Of a DNA stretch of 64,000 nucleotides, positions 28,789 through 38,605 are shown one piece after another; positions within the stretch are counted from its first letter, which is position 1; the number at the start of each line of letters is the position of its first letter. Source of the DNA: Pythium myriotylum (taxonomy: Eukaryota > Oomycota > Peronosporomycetes > Pythiales > Pythiaceae); NCBI GenBank assembly GCA_023091665.1, contig JALJCQ010000026.1, positions 1,860,001 to 1,924,000 of the forward strand. The letters run 5' to 3'. The notes below the pieces were generated by a model, which saw nothing but the letters and a program-made list of their open reading frames with translations, made no database searches and was not told the origin of the DNA. Both the position numbers and the translations under genes were made by a program.

Positions 28789-31530
28789 TCATCTCTGTTT
28801 CCCCCAAACTCGGCAAACAAACAAAACATCACATCTCTCACCTGCGTGCTCGAGCGACAGCTGCACGACAAAGAGCAACCAGAGCAGCATCATGGTCTGC
28901 GCGATCGAGCGGTGCGTGTGCAGCACGAAGGCGAGTTGTCGGAGCGAAGAGAGGCCACGCAGCTGGTGGTCGAGAGCCTCGCAGAACGTGACGAACGACA
29001 ACAACTCCAGCAGCGCGAAGACGCCGACGTTGGCCGTGCGCGTGGCCATCTCTTGGTCGGTGAGTGATGCCACGTTTGTGTAGAAGACGCGATTTGGCAG
29101 TCTTGAGAGAATGAGAAGGTAGATCCCTATCAGCGCAAAAGCCACGGACCATCAGCATCGGCCGAGAAAAGACTCAGCACTCGGTTCAGCCGGCGGCGAA
29201 AGCGCACATATCTTCTGGGCTTGCCCCAAGGCGCAACTGCTCTGGCAACAAATGCGTCTCCGATGGAGACCCCTATGGACAGACGAGAACGTGCCGACGC
29301 CCCAGGAGGACAAGGCAGCCTTCTTCTCCCTGCGCCTCCCTGCAGCACCGGATATGCTTTGGTCGCACCCGCGCATGACGAAACTCCCAGAACCCACGGA
29401 GGAGGCTACCATCGCCACACATGCGGCGATGAATGCTGCCTGGAGGCAGCATTCACTTGTCGTGCTACACACCCTCTGGAGATGGCGCACAGCGCCGGAT
29501 CGGGTGGAGGAAATTTGGACGCCAGATCAAGCAAGCGCGATTCTTCACAATGCTCTGCGGTCCTCATTACGAGACTTGAGGTGGACGCGCACAGCAGCGA
29601 GCGCAGCAACTCCGCATACCGCAACTGCCATCCAGCTGATCCGCGACGGCGCACCTGGGCAAGACCAGCCCCTCTCCTGCAGTACTCGCCAGGGAGAGCA
29701 GTATCTCCTCTTTTTCGACGGAGGTTCCCGTGGCAATCCGGGGCCAGGAGGAGCGGGGGCGGTGGTTGTCCGAATCGCCTCTGACGGGACGGGCGCTGAA
29801 GTCATCTTCTCTGCAGCCAGAGCTTTTGCTGATCCCTCCACCACGAACAATCAAGCCGAGTACGAAGGTCTCCTCGCCGGCCTCTCAGCAGCGGCAGAGC
29901 ACCACTGGACGCCACTCTCCGTCGTCGGGGACAGCATGCTTATTATCAGACAGATGAGGACATACACATCCCCCCTCAACCGCATCCTCCAGGGAAAGTA
30001 CGCGAAAGCGCGCCGAATCGCCGACACACTCGGCGTCAAAGCCTGGGATCACCACCCACGGGCAGCTAACCGGATGGCAGACGCGGCAGCAAATCTAGCC
30101 ATGGACAGTAAGGCCAGCAGTCAGGTGCACCACCCGACTGATCATGTGCAGCACCAACTCATCGCGGATCTCCTTCCTGGGGACATCGCGCACTGGAGAG
30201 AGGGTCATCCTCAGTAAATGTGGCCTAGCGCCGGCTATAGGTTTCTAGATCAGTAAACCAATAGACCTCAATTGAATTCGAATTCGAGAAAAGACTCAAG
30301 ACACTACCCACATGAGACACCAGCGATCGTGAACTCCACGAACTCGACCAACACAAGGAACTCGGTCATGCGCATGAGTCGGAGGATCGTCGTGAGGCTC
30401 TGCACCTTTTCGCGCTCTACTGGACCGACATCTGCAGGCCGAGATTGCCAATCTGACGGTGCTATCACGATGCTGAGCTCGGGAGGCAGTACTGGTCCGT
30501 ATTGGGGCTAATTAAGAAGCGTCACAGATGATAAAGAAACCCACGGTCGTCTGAGATGCCGAGGCAGCGCCACTTGGGGATGGTTCTCGTAGATGCTGAG
30601 CAGGCTCAGCGCGTAGGTGACAGGCTCTCGAGCCACAAATGACTCGGTCGCTGCCGCCTCCCGCAGGAACCCGTGGATTTGCACGATCGCTGCGACGTTC
30701 TGCAGCGTGTCAACGACCATGGTCGCGACGATTGTCCCTCGGGAAGTCGCGCTCTGCATGGTCGAGGCCACGAAGAGCGCATGAAAGACATCGACGTTGA
30801 AGATGATCATAGTCGGGGCAACGTCCTCGAGGTGGTAGAGCCCGTAGTGGTCCCAGTACCGGAAGAAAAGTCGCAGCAGTGGGAAGCCGACGGCTGCGAT
30901 CGTCTGTCCGCGGTGGCCCTGCTGCGTGTAGAGATAGTAGTAGAGCGGGTAGACGAACGTGATGGAGAACTGGCTCGCGTAGATCTGAAGGTACCGCACG
31001 ACTTTCTGCCTGGCGTCGTCGTCTGCGCGCAATGTGTGTCGCCAGGAGATCCACAGCAGCAGGCAGGGATTGTAGAACCACGGGATGGCTGTGAGCTGCA
31101 TCGCAAAGGGCGTCGGGAAGCCCACGAGCACACCGGCGCCGAAGAACTCGCCGATGGCCGCGAGTCCGAGCGCGACAGAGATGGCGCGTACACGACGCGG
31201 CGACATGACGAGCGCAGGGTTGCAGAGCCGGATCTGCTCGACGACGCAGTAGCTGATAAGTCCGACGGACGTCGAGACGCGCACCCAGAAGCCGAGGCTC
31301 TGTCTGTAAACGCCTAGAGAAGGGACAGTCAGCGGGAGCGCGTCAATGAAGACCATCGCGGCGAGGCAGGGCAGCGAGAGCGTCGCGATGCTGAAGATCG
31401 CACGCGGCACGCTCGTGGCGCGCGCGAAGGCGAGCATGGCGCGGAGACGAGACGGCGAGTACTGGCCCAGCAGCTCCACTTGGAACACGTCGAGCGCGCG
31501 CACGAGGCGGCGTCGGTCGGGAAGCGCCAT
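28789..31530 (-). CDS. Multipass membrane protein, LINE-bearing intron
   Basis: Minus-strand exons 31530-30574, 30507-30312 and 29126-28789 give 496 residues in one frame. Introns are 30508-30573 (66 bp) and 29127-30311 (1185 bp). The second contains a retrotransposon fragment plus one copy of its target duplication; without them it would be 63 bp. Many hydrophobic spans are visible (FSIATLSLPCLAAMVFIDAL, VGLISYCVVEQI, FSITFVYPLYYYLY, FLVLVEFVEFTIAGVS, FALIGIYLLILS, MMLLWLLFVVQL). It is of the same general type as the gene at 33272-34924, a family I know only as oomycete transmembrane proteins of unknown role. The 3' exon overlaps the inner edge of the left repeat arm. Confidence 0.75.
29177..30284 (+). 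mobile_element. 5'-truncated non-LTR (LINE) retrotransposon in an intron
   Basis: Flanked by a perfect 14-bp direct repeat CGAGAAAAGACTCA (29163-29176 and 30285-30298), the target-site duplication. The insert holds only the 3' end of a LINE: a zf-RVT-like HIFWACPKAQLLW segment, an RNase H domain and a 67-bp 3' untranslated tail without poly(A). It lies in the opposite orientation to the host gene. Confidence 0.85.
29180..30217 (+). CDS. LINE ORF2 C-terminus: zinc finger and RNase H (partial)
   Basis: Open frame entering from the truncated 5' end. HxFWxCPxAxxLW is the conserved zinc-binding signature after the RT domain of many LINEs. The RNase H domain has LFFDGGSRGNPGPGG (first Asp), NNQAEYEGLLAGL (Glu), VVGDSMLIIRQM (Asp) and HHPRAANRMADAAAN (the His and last Asp), so the catalytic set is complete. 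Without RT and endonuclease it cannot move by itself. It ends 67 bp before the right target duplication. Intact RNase H motifs imply a fairly young insertion. Confidence 0.8.
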   Translation, partial: LGSAGGESAHIFWACPKAQLLWQQMRLRWRPLWTDENVPTPQEDKAAFFSLRLPAAPDMLWSHPRMTKLPEPTEEATIATHAAMNAAWRQHSLVVLHTLWRWRTAPDRVEEIWTPDQASAILHNALRSSLRDLRWTRTAASAATPHTATAIQLIRDGAPGQDQPLSCSTRQGEQYLLFFDGGSRGNPGPGGAGAVVVRIASDGTGAEVIFSAARAFADPSTTNNQAEYEGLLAGLSAAAEHHWTPLSVVGDSMLIIRQMRTYTSPLNRILQGKYAKARRIADTLGVKAWDHHPRAANRMADAAANLAMDSKASSQVHHPTDHVQHQLIADLLPGDIAHWREGHPQ

Positions 31531-32089
31531 GGCGTTAGCAGATTGATATTCCCAGCAACACGCGGTCGCTGGATCTAAATCAAGCAGCGAGAGAGAGAGA
31601 GGAACCGAGCCGACGAACTGCGACTAGCGAAATGGCTCACTTCAAGTCCTTTATTTACGGTATACCCTTTATATATGGATACAAATCCATACCTTGATTG
31701 ACTACTGTACACGTTGTAACTAAAAGTCCGTCACCACCGAAATGCCGCGATTCCTCGACTGGCGAGTCTCAGCTCCTCCTCCTCCTCCTCCTCCTCCTCC
31801 TCCCCTCCTCCCCTCCTCTCCTCCTCTTCTCCTCCTCTCCCCTCCCCTCCTCTCCTCCTCCTCCCTCTCATGCTCCTTCCTCCTCCTCCACCCACCCTTG
31901 GCCCTTCACGCAGTCTCGTTTTTCCTTGAAGCCGCCAAGTCTGACGCGACCGCAGCGTCCGCCGTGATTGGCCAGCGCCGTTGACTCGCGTCAACTCCTT
32001 CCTCCTCCTCCTCCTCCTCCTCCTCCTCCTTCCGCCGGTGGCCCCACAACCACTTCCTCCGCGTTCCGCCTCCCCTCCTCTCTCCCTCC
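31531..32089. other. Intergenic region with CCT/CTC microsatellites
   Basis: Divergent promoter region between the membrane protein gene and an aldo/keto reductase. It holds two (CCT/TCC)n tracts (about 31774-31880 and 32000-32030) and one GTATAC (31660-31665). Open frames across the triplet repeats are compositional and are not genes. Confidence 0.7.
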
Positions 32090-33136
32090 ATGGCCTCGCC
32101 CAGCATCAAGTACCGCTTCCTCGGCGACTCGGGGCTGCTCGTCTCGCGCTTCGCCATCGGCGGCTGGGTCGTCTTCCACAACGAAGACGAAGTCGACCGC
32201 GCCTACGACATCTTCGTGCGCGGCTTCCAGCACGGCGTCAACTTCTGGGACACGGCCGAGGCCTACGGCGCCGGCGCCTCCGAGCGCGTCATCGGCCAGG
32301 TGCTCGCGCGCGGCATCGCCAACGGCGTCTGGACGCGCGAGGACATCGTCCTCTCCACCAAGATCTTCGAGGGCACGCGTCCGGGCCCCAACAACCACGG
32401 GCTCAGCCGCAAGCACCTCGTCGAGGGCGCCAAGGCCTCGCTCCAGCGCCTCGGCGTTGACTATGTCGACGTCATCTTCTGCCACCACGCCGAGACCTTC
32501 ACGCCCATTGAAGAGATCGTGCGCGCCATGAACTTCATCATCAGCCAGGGCTGGGCCTTCTACTGGGGCACGAGCAACTGGCAGGAGCAGGACATCCTCG
32601 AGGCCTGCGCGATCGCCGACCGATTGGGACTCGTCCGCCCGATCGTCGAGCAGCCAATGTACAACTTGCTCGAGCGCTCGCGCGTCGAGGTCGACTTCCA
32701 GGCGCTTTACAAGAAGTACAAGTACGGCCTCACGACCTTCTCGCCGCTCGCCTTTGGCATCCTCACGGGCAAGTACGCCAACGGCATCCCGCAAGACTCG
32801 CGCTTCGCCGACGAGTTCTACTTGCAGATCTTCTCGCACATCGTAGGTGACCCGAACGAGATCATCGCCAAGGTCGAAAAGCTGCGCCCGATCGCCGAGG
32901 AGCTCGGCTGCTCGCTCGCGCAGCTCGCGCTCGCGTGGGTTGCGTCCAACGAGCACGTGTCCACGGTTATCCTCGGCGCCAAGACCGTCGCGCAGCTCGA
33001 AGAGAACCTGCAAGCGTTTGCAGTCGTCGAGAAGCTCACGCCCGAGATCAAGGCTCGCATCAACGAGGCGCTTCCCTTCCAGTACAGCGCGCCGACCCGC
33101 AGCGGCTTCTTCGAACAGCGTGCGCAGTACCTGTAA
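32090..33136 (+). CDS. Aldo/keto reductase, Kv-beta-like (AKR6 type), copy 1
   Basis: 348 residues from ATG 32090, single exon. The catalytic tetrad is Asp54 and Tyr59 (WDTAEAYG), Lys91 (LSTKIF) and His132 (IFCHH). NADP-binding features of the family follow: FYWGTSNW, ILGAKTVAQLEENL near the C-terminus. Kv-beta subunits themselves carry Asn at the His position, so the His suggests an active reductase. Such enzymes reduce aldehydes or ketones using NADPH in the cytosol; the substrate here is unknown. It is the most GC-rich of the five paralogs in the window and lies within the loop between the two repeat arms. Confidence 0.9.
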   Translation: MASPSIKYRFLGDSGLLVSRFAIGGWVVFHNEDEVDRAYDIFVRGFQHGVNFWDTAEAYGAGASERVIGQVLARGIANGVWTREDIVLSTKIFEGTRPGPNNHGLSRKHLVEGAKASLQRLGVDYVDVIFCHHAETFTPIEEIVRAMNFIISQGWAFYWGTSNWQEQDILEACAIADRLGLVRPIVEQPMYNLLERSRVEVDFQALYKKYKYGLTTFSPLAFGILTGKYANGIPQDSRFADEFYLQIFSHIVGDPNEIIAKVEKLRPIAEELGCSLAQLALAWVASNEHVSTVILGAKTVAQLEENLQAFAVVEKLTPEIKARINEALPFQYSAPTRSGFFEQRAQYL

Positions 33137-33271
33137 GGCTCCGAATAGATCCAGTAGCTCTTCTCTTTGGATAAGTTTAGCCACGCCTGAATATCTTATC
33201 GAACTGTTTGCGTGGCGACTGACGGAATCGAAGACAAAGCAAAGGATTTTTGGCCCTTTCCTTATCGCACG

Positions 33272-34924
33272 ATGATGGAGATCCCCTCGAATCAGGTCGT
33301 TCCGTTTGAGTTTGGTTCTGCGGTTTCTGCGAACCTTGTGCCTGTACGTCCACACCAAGCTAGTGGGGTGGTTGCTGCGGTTTCTCGTCTATGGGACTTC
33401 ACACTCGCCGACTACAACTCGTACTACTCGCTCGACAAGTCGCTCTTCCTCGTCCACTTTCACCTGCCGGCGTGGAGATTCTGGTCGCTTTTGCTTCTCA
33501 CTCCGTGGCCATGTTGCGTGGTGTCGTTGTTGACGGAGTTGATCCCTTTAGAAGATCCAAAAGGAGGCTGGCGCGCGTGCCCCAACTTTCAGATTCGCCT
33601 GTTCCTACGAACAGCCATTTTCAACACGAGCATCAACGTGGCACTCGAAGAAGAAGTCCCACAGGCGCGACTTCCGCCTCTTCAGCTTGTTCTTCTCAGT
33701 ACTGCGCAAGCACTTTCGTTTCAGCTCTGCCTCATCTCGTACGCCGAGATCTTTCGCGTCTTCCCTGTTCCATTTTCGTTCTTCACAGTCGCGGCACTCT
33801 ACATAATCTTCGTGTGGGTCTCACGCATCGGATTCATCCGCAACGTTCTGTTCGATAAGACCGATCCAGTGGCTGCGCCACAACTTCGCCGACGCTTTAG
33901 AGCTGTTGTTCGGCTCCATAGCCTGGGATCGTTTGTTATGCTTGTGTACGCCGCGTATGCGTTGCTGTTCAGTCGCGTCGCGGCCGAGGCGCAATTGGGT
34001 CTTGCTGTCGTGCTCCAAATCCTCCGACTCGGGTCGAAACAGATCCTCTGGACGCATGCACAGATCGCGCCTGGCGGTGATGATCTTGCAGGTGAGCACG
34101 TGACGAGCGCAGCCCACTTCTTTCACGCACTTTTCACTTCCACGTCACTCCAGGCGTCGAAATCCACTCTTACGCTCGGGCTCTTGGTAGGGTGGAATTT
34201 GGCCAACGACGTGATGCTGACACGAAAACTCTTGCGTAAGAGCTTGATCGTCCACAAAGCGTGGCGGCACATTCCTTCGGAGCGAAGGAAAAGAGGTCAA
34301 CAAGCTGCGATCGTGAGAGCAGCGAGACTACTAAGAGGGAAGCCTGATTTGCAGCTCGAATTCCCAGTTGTATCCTCGTATTTGCGCCATGATGAAGAAG
34401 CGCAACGCATACTGCAGCGAGTTCCGAAAACCCGAGACGATGAACTCGACTTTGTGCACAAGGAAGAGCTGCAGTGGCTTCGCGATCTCTTGCACATGCT
34501 CCACTGGAGAGAAACAGTGCTGCTGCGGCTGTACGTCGACGTCTTCGTGCCGTACATTTACTATTTCTTCGTCGCCGGTATCACCAAGCTGCCCAACGCC
34601 AAATACTTTAACTACCTGGAACACGCTGACGTTGAGGCACTGCTGCGACGCGTGTTGATCCAAACAGGCTGCAAAGTCGCGATGGTCGTGATCATGCTGC
34701 TGTTGCTACACCGCCAGCGACGACTGAGCTCTTCAGCAGCCACAACATTTGTTGATGAACCGACAGAGATCCAGCACTTGGGGTTCATTCTCTACTCGCA
34801 TCGGTTCACGTTCCAGGCCAAGCTGCTCATCGTCGGACTCACCGTGCTCGACTTTCCGCTCGCGCATCTGGGCAACGATCTCTCCTTCCGCTTTGACTGG
34901 ATCCGCCACAAGCCACGCCCGTGA
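33272..34924 (+). CDS. Multipass membrane protein, unknown role
   Basis: 550 residues from ATG 33272; the exact start is uncertain, because GC-rich sequence just upstream is also open and could hold an additional exon. Hydrophobic spans include WRFWSLLLLTPWPCCVVSLL, FFTVAALYIIFVWVSRIGF, SFVMLVYAAYALLF, STLTLGLLVGWNL, YVDVFVPYIYYFFVAGI, CKVAMVVIMLLLL and AKLLIVGLTVLDF, separated by polar loops with a charged central region. Domain layout resembles the interrupted gene at 28789-31530. No known family recognised. Intact. Confidence 0.65.
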   Translation: MMEIPSNQVVPFEFGSAVSANLVPVRPHQASGVVAAVSRLWDFTLADYNSYYSLDKSLFLVHFHLPAWRFWSLLLLTPWPCCVVSLLTELIPLEDPKGGWRACPNFQIRLFLRTAIFNTSINVALEEEVPQARLPPLQLVLLSTAQALSFQLCLISYAEIFRVFPVPFSFFTVAALYIIFVWVSRIGFIRNVLFDKTDPVAAPQLRRRFRAVVRLHSLGSFVMLVYAAYALLFSRVAAEAQLGLAVVLQILRLGSKQILWTHAQIAPGGDDLAGEHVTSAAHFFHALFTSTSLQASKSTLTLGLLVGWNLANDVMLTRKLLRKSLIVHKAWRHIPSERRKRGQQAAIVRAARLLRGKPDLQLEFPVVSSYLRHDEEAQRILQRVPKTRDDELDFVHKEELQWLRDLLHMLHWRETVLLRLYVDVFVPYIYYFFVAGITKLPNAKYFNYLEHADVEALLRRVLIQTGCKVAMVVIMLLLLHRQRRLSSSAATTFVDEPTEIQHLGFILYSHRFTFQAKLLIVGLTVLDFPLAHLGNDLSFRFDWIRHKPRP

Positions 34925-35098
34925 GCGTCTACATCGAGTCTCCCTTCGTCGCTTCCGACCTCCATATCTTCTGGAGCCTCCCTTCTCTCCAGCCGTCCTC
35001 CATAGCACATTCGCTCTTTAATGAAAGCATCACACACAGCGAATGGACGCCTCTCGCGTCGCATCTTTCTTTGTGATCGTGCCCCATGAGTCGAAGGG

Positions 35099-35129
<31 letters not shown>

Positions 35130-35270
35130 CTTCAAAGCATGGACGACGTGAGCTCCTCACGAGCTCACCCGGGCAGGTCATCTCTCCTCCACTATGTGGA
35201 CCACATGATAAAAGCCCCTCTCAGGAGGGGCGACGGCCACTGTCATTGGATCTTCCACGGTCGCGCCACG
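34925..35270. other. Intergenic region with long G homopolymer
   Basis: 346 bp between a membrane protein gene and a secreted-protein gene. It contains an unbroken run of about 28 G (35102-35129), preceded by another short G-rich stretch. No gene. Confidence 0.8.
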
Positions 35271-35774
35271 ATGCGACTCGCTCTGCTGCTGCTGGCGCTG
35301 TTTCTCGGCTCTGCGCGTGCCCAGGACGACGTTGCGACGCCTCAAACGACCGCCGAGCACCAACTCGACGACGTCGTGACCGTCGAGGTCGCCGCGAGCG
35401 GCGGCTACCAGCACACGCGCACGGCCTGCGACGTCGGCGACTGCACGGGCGGCGGCTGCCACTTCGAGCGCTGCACGCAGCCCGTGGCCTGCTCGGGCGG
35501 GCTCTGCGTCTTCAAGTGAGCTCGCGAGCTGTCGCTTTCGGAAGAGCGCATGCGAATTATAATCGTATTATTATTTTGCAGGCGATGCAAGACGGCGGTC
35601 TGCGGCGGCGGGCTCTGCACGTTCGAGGCGACCGAGAACCCGTCGTGCCCTGGCGGCGGCTGCCACTTCAACAACATCCCGACGACGCTGCAAGACGGAT
35701 ACTGCGGCGGCGGCGGCTGCAAGCTCGACGGCGAGCCCCACCCGACGCATCTCAGCGACGTGCTCAGTGCGTAG
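35271..35774 (+). CDS. Small cysteine-rich secreted protein, two exons
   Basis: Exons 35271-35515 and 35582-35774, a 66-bp GT-AG intron, phase 2; 145 residues. The N-terminus MRLALLLLALFLGSARA is a clear signal peptide with cleavage likely before QDD. The mature part repeats a Cys-Gly pattern: GDCTGGGCHFERC, ACSGGLCVF, AVCGGGLCTF, SCPGGGCHF, GYCGGGGCKL, i.e. C-x-GG(G)-x-C-x-(F/L). Regular Cys pairs suggest stacked disulphide-bonded turns. Small secreted Cys-rich proteins in oomycetes include apoplastic proteins, but nothing here shows a specific activity. It converges on the next gene with almost no gap (stop 35774 against stop 35779). Confidence 0.8.
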
Positions 35775-35778
35775 GAAG

Positions 35779-36810
35779 CTAGTAACTGATCAATGGATGC
35801 ACGGGCCACACGCGCTCCGACTCGAGCTCGAGCGCGATGGGCGTGGCATAGAGCTCGAGAAATTCGTCCAGAGGCATCACCTCGTCTCTCGCCAGCAGCC
35901 AGAGCAGCAGCTCGTTGGACGGCAGCAGCATCTGGTCCGAGTTCGACAAGGTCGTGAGCACCTTGCGGATCTCGGCCGGCGCCATCGGCCCGACCTTCTT
36001 GACAAACTTGACGAGGTTGAGAAACGTCTCGACCACGACTTGGCGGAGAGGGTCCTCGGTCCACTCGCCGGCGTCCGAGGCGCCGCGCGAGACCGCGATC
36101 TTGCGGAAGTAGAGTCCCTGTAGAAGACGCACGGGGTTGTCGTCGCAGGACGCGAGCACCTTCATGCTCGCGACGTCCAGCACGCTCTGCTGCGTCTGCA
36201 GCTGGCGACAGATCTCCAAGAACTCGTCTGCTGTCGTCTCGAGGAACATGAGCACCGTCGAGTCCTGTAAAAGCACGAGCCCTGTAGCCTCGCACTTGAG
36301 CTTCTCCAACGTCTTGGCGAAGAACTCTTGGATTTTCCTCGTGTTATCGACCGACGCGTCGACCACTCGCGCGACCACCGCCGACCGCGAGAGACACACG
36401 TCGAACTTAGCGTTCGGGTCCACCTGTGGCGTCTCGCTCAGCTCTTCCGCAGATGCGCCGTGGGGGTCTCCGCTGGCGTCTTCACCGGCGTCCTGTTGCT
36501 GAGACGGAGGCTGCGGAGGATTCACGAGCGTGAGCACTTCCAGCAGCGACGGCCCGAGCATCTCTCGCTGGTCGAACTTGGCGGCGGTCGCCGAGGCGCT
36601 CGTGCCGACCGCGTAGAGCCCTCCGCTCGCGTCCTCGAGGGTCATGGGCCCTGGGTCGCCGCTTTCGAACATCGGAGCCGCCGCTGTCGTGCGCTTGCGG
36701 TCGTCCGTGCTGAGCGACGACTCGCCTCGTCTCGACGCCGCGAACGACGGCGCCACGCTTGCGAGGCTCTGCCTCGATCCTTTGGCGCGCATGGTCGCCT
36801 GCTTCTCCAT
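35779..36810 (-). CDS. TEX47-like protein, possibly flagellar
   Basis: 343 residues from ATG 36810. The first 110 residues are low complexity (Ser/Ala/Arg/Asp). A folded part follows with GLVLLQDSTVLMFLETTADEFLEICRQL and ASMKVLASCDDNPVRLLQGLYFRKI, recalling the BLUF-like fold of TEX47-type proteins known from ciliated eukaryotes. The C-terminal third is helical (VVVETFLNLVKFVKKVG, LLPSNELLLWLLARDEVMPLDEFLELY). Oomycete zoospores have flagella, so a flagellar role is plausible. The family assignment is tentative. Intact single exon. Confidence 0.45.
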   Translation of the reverse strand: MEKQATMRAKGSRQSLASVAPSFAASRRGESSLSTDDRKRTTAAAPMFESGDPGPMTLEDASGGLYAVGTSASATAAKFDQREMLGPSLLEVLTLVNPPQPPSQQQDAGEDASGDPHGASAEELSETPQVDPNAKFDVCLSRSAVVARVVDASVDNTRKIQEFFAKTLEKLKCEATGLVLLQDSTVLMFLETTADEFLEICRQLQTQQSVLDVASMKVLASCDDNPVRLLQGLYFRKIAVSRGASDAGEWTEDPLRQVVVETFLNLVKFVKKVGPMAPAEIRKVLTTLSNSDQMLLPSNELLLWLLARDEVMPLDEFLELYATPIALELESERVWPVHPLISY

Positions 36811-36875
36811 TCTCTGCGACCTTTCAAGATCAAACCAAGCGACTCGCAATGGACCCAGACGTGATATTTGTGTTC

Positions 36876-38379
36876 TTACACTGAAATGTAGTAGTGCTTG
36901 GAGTTGGAGGGCGACGTCGCCGTGTACGAGCTGCGCTTTGGCGGCGAGCCCGACGGCGAGCGCACGCGCGGCTTGGACGGAGACGGCGGTCGCGAGCGAC
37001 TGCGACGGCGCCCTCGAGAGGACGCGTCGTCGTCGTCGTCGTCGTCCGTGAGCAGCGGCGTGACCTCTCGCTGCTTCTCCAGGTCCTCGAAGCTGTCGTA
37101 GCGCTCGTTGTCGCTGATGACGAAGCTCAGCGTGTACGTGAGCAGCGTCAGCAGGCAGCCGAGCTGCGCGAACGCGCGCACCTGGAAGCCCGCAAAGTCG
37201 TCCTCTGCATCAAAGCATCTCGTTAGTGGCACACGCGCGACAGCAAAAGCCCATGGCAAATTCGCACCGTAGTTCCAGAGCGACGTGTTGACGCCGTCGA
37301 GCCGCACCGAGTCGTTGCAGTAGTGGGTGCCGTATCCTCGGTCGAGACACTCCTGGATCGTCAGCCGCCGCGGCGGCACGACCTTGTAGAGGATCGGGAA
37401 GTAGACGAGCAGCGACATGAGGAAGAGCGCCGAGCACGCGAGCTCGACGACGAAGCCACGCTTGGCCTTTTTGAGCGCCGTGAGCTTGTCGAGCGCCACG
37501 CTGCGCGGCGCCGAACGGATCGTGACGAACACGCCGGTCTCGAGCTCCTCTCGCTTGATGAGGCAGATCTGGTAGCTCAGGTACGACTAGATGATCCATC
37601 CACATGGAGCTATTAGATCTTTCATCAAACAAGAGGTATACCAAAACAAAGCGCGACTCACGTTGATGATGCAGGCGAGCGACTCGAAGAAGAGAAAGGC
37701 CTCGCCGACGGCGCGGTGCGGCGCCGTGGCGACCTTGGCGAGCACGTAGAGCGGCAGCGCGAAGGCGCCGAGCGCGCCGGCGGCGTTGCAGACGCGCGAG
37801 CAGCGCGCAAAGGCGCGCGCGGCCGCGTCCTCGAGCAGCGCGCCGGCCAGGAAGCGCTGCTGGCGGCGGAAGTTGAGCGCCCAGAGCAGCACGAGCAGCA
37901 GCGCGAGCACGTTGAGCGCCACGTTGAAGACGATGGACGACGGGTAGTCTACACGCGGCACGATTAGAGAGTGGAAGAAGTGAGACCGTGGGGCTAGAAT
38001 GACCTCGCGCGAGGTCGGCGACGAAGGGCCAGACGAGCCCGCCGACGTAGGCGTGGGAGGCGCGCGCGAGCGCGAAGGGCACGAGCAGCGCGGCGGCGCC
38101 GACGGCGAAGGCGAGCGCCGCGACGCAGCGCAGCATGAGAGGCGAGATCTCGTTGTGTGGCGCACGCCGTTTCGCGGCGCACGGGAGATGTAAGATTTCT
38201 ATTTCCAAACTTACTTCGCGAAACGTGATGCAGTTGGCTAGACCGACCCAGACGCGCAGCGGGCCAACTGGACAGGCGGCGGGCATGAACGATCTGAGAG
38301 AGAAAGCGAAGAGCGCCACCGCAGCCAATGCGACGAGCTGCATGTGCATGGAGCGAGCGAGCGAGGCCGTTTTTATCAT
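36876..38379 (-). CDS. Frag1/DRAM/Sfk1-like membrane protein, five exons
   Basis: Minus-strand exons 38379-38215, 38148-38004, 37948-37662, 37586-37268 and 37204-36876 join into one 414-residue frame; the introns are 55-75 bp, all GT-AG. Membrane spans: LVALAAVALFAFSL, LRCVAALAFAVGAAALLVPF, IVFNVALNVLALLLVLLWAL, GALGAFALPLYVLAKV, ALFLMSLLVYFPILYKVV and LGCLLTLLTYTLSFVI. A FREISPLM segment before the second span and the spacing of spans recall the Frag1/DRAM/Sfk1 family, but the match is moderate. The C-terminal tail is an acidic run followed by Arg/Ser/Pro-rich sequence, probably cytosolic. Splicing is strongly supported because every junction restores the frame. Confidence 0.7.
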
Positions 38380-38605
38380 ATTTAAGATTTTTATATGAAG
38401 AGACCAATTTGGTGTTTGGCGATCTGGCGTGAATGTGAACCCACGAACCCGACGCGCGAGGGTTCTTCTCTCGCGCACGCGGAGGATGCGCGCGCCGGCG
38501 GCCCTGCTCACGTCGTGATTGCTCATCCCTCGCGTCACCCAGAGACCGAGATCGCATTGACACGCGAACAAAGGTCTCATTTATTCCATAAATTCATACA
38601 TCACT

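Larger units (their letters stand above)
20730..28835 (+). repeat. Left arm of large inverted repeat (about 8.1 kb)
   Basis: The stretch is repeated in reverse complement at about 46835-54950. The promoter with its three GTATAC sites, the CT-rich tract, all ankyrin exons, the ROCO exon, the 3' exons and about 600 bp of downstream DNA align in order. From roughly 24.7 to 28.38 kb the two arms appear identical; from 20.7 to about 23.9 kb they differ by many substitutions and indels; past 28.38 kb they diverge again. Confidence 0.9.

Noticed and set aside
31740..32040. Long proline/serine or glycine/glutamate open frames across CCT repeats
   Set aside because: They are products of triplet microsatellites, open in several frames on both strands, with no gene structure.
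32090..33358. 455-codon open frame antisense to reductase copy 1
   Set aside because: Mirror frame of a GC-rich gene; the plus-strand frame has the complete reductase motif set. The same applies to antisense frames opposite copies 2-5.
35102..35129. Poly-G tract as a functional element
   Set aside because: Most simply replication slippage; length may also be a sequencing artefact.
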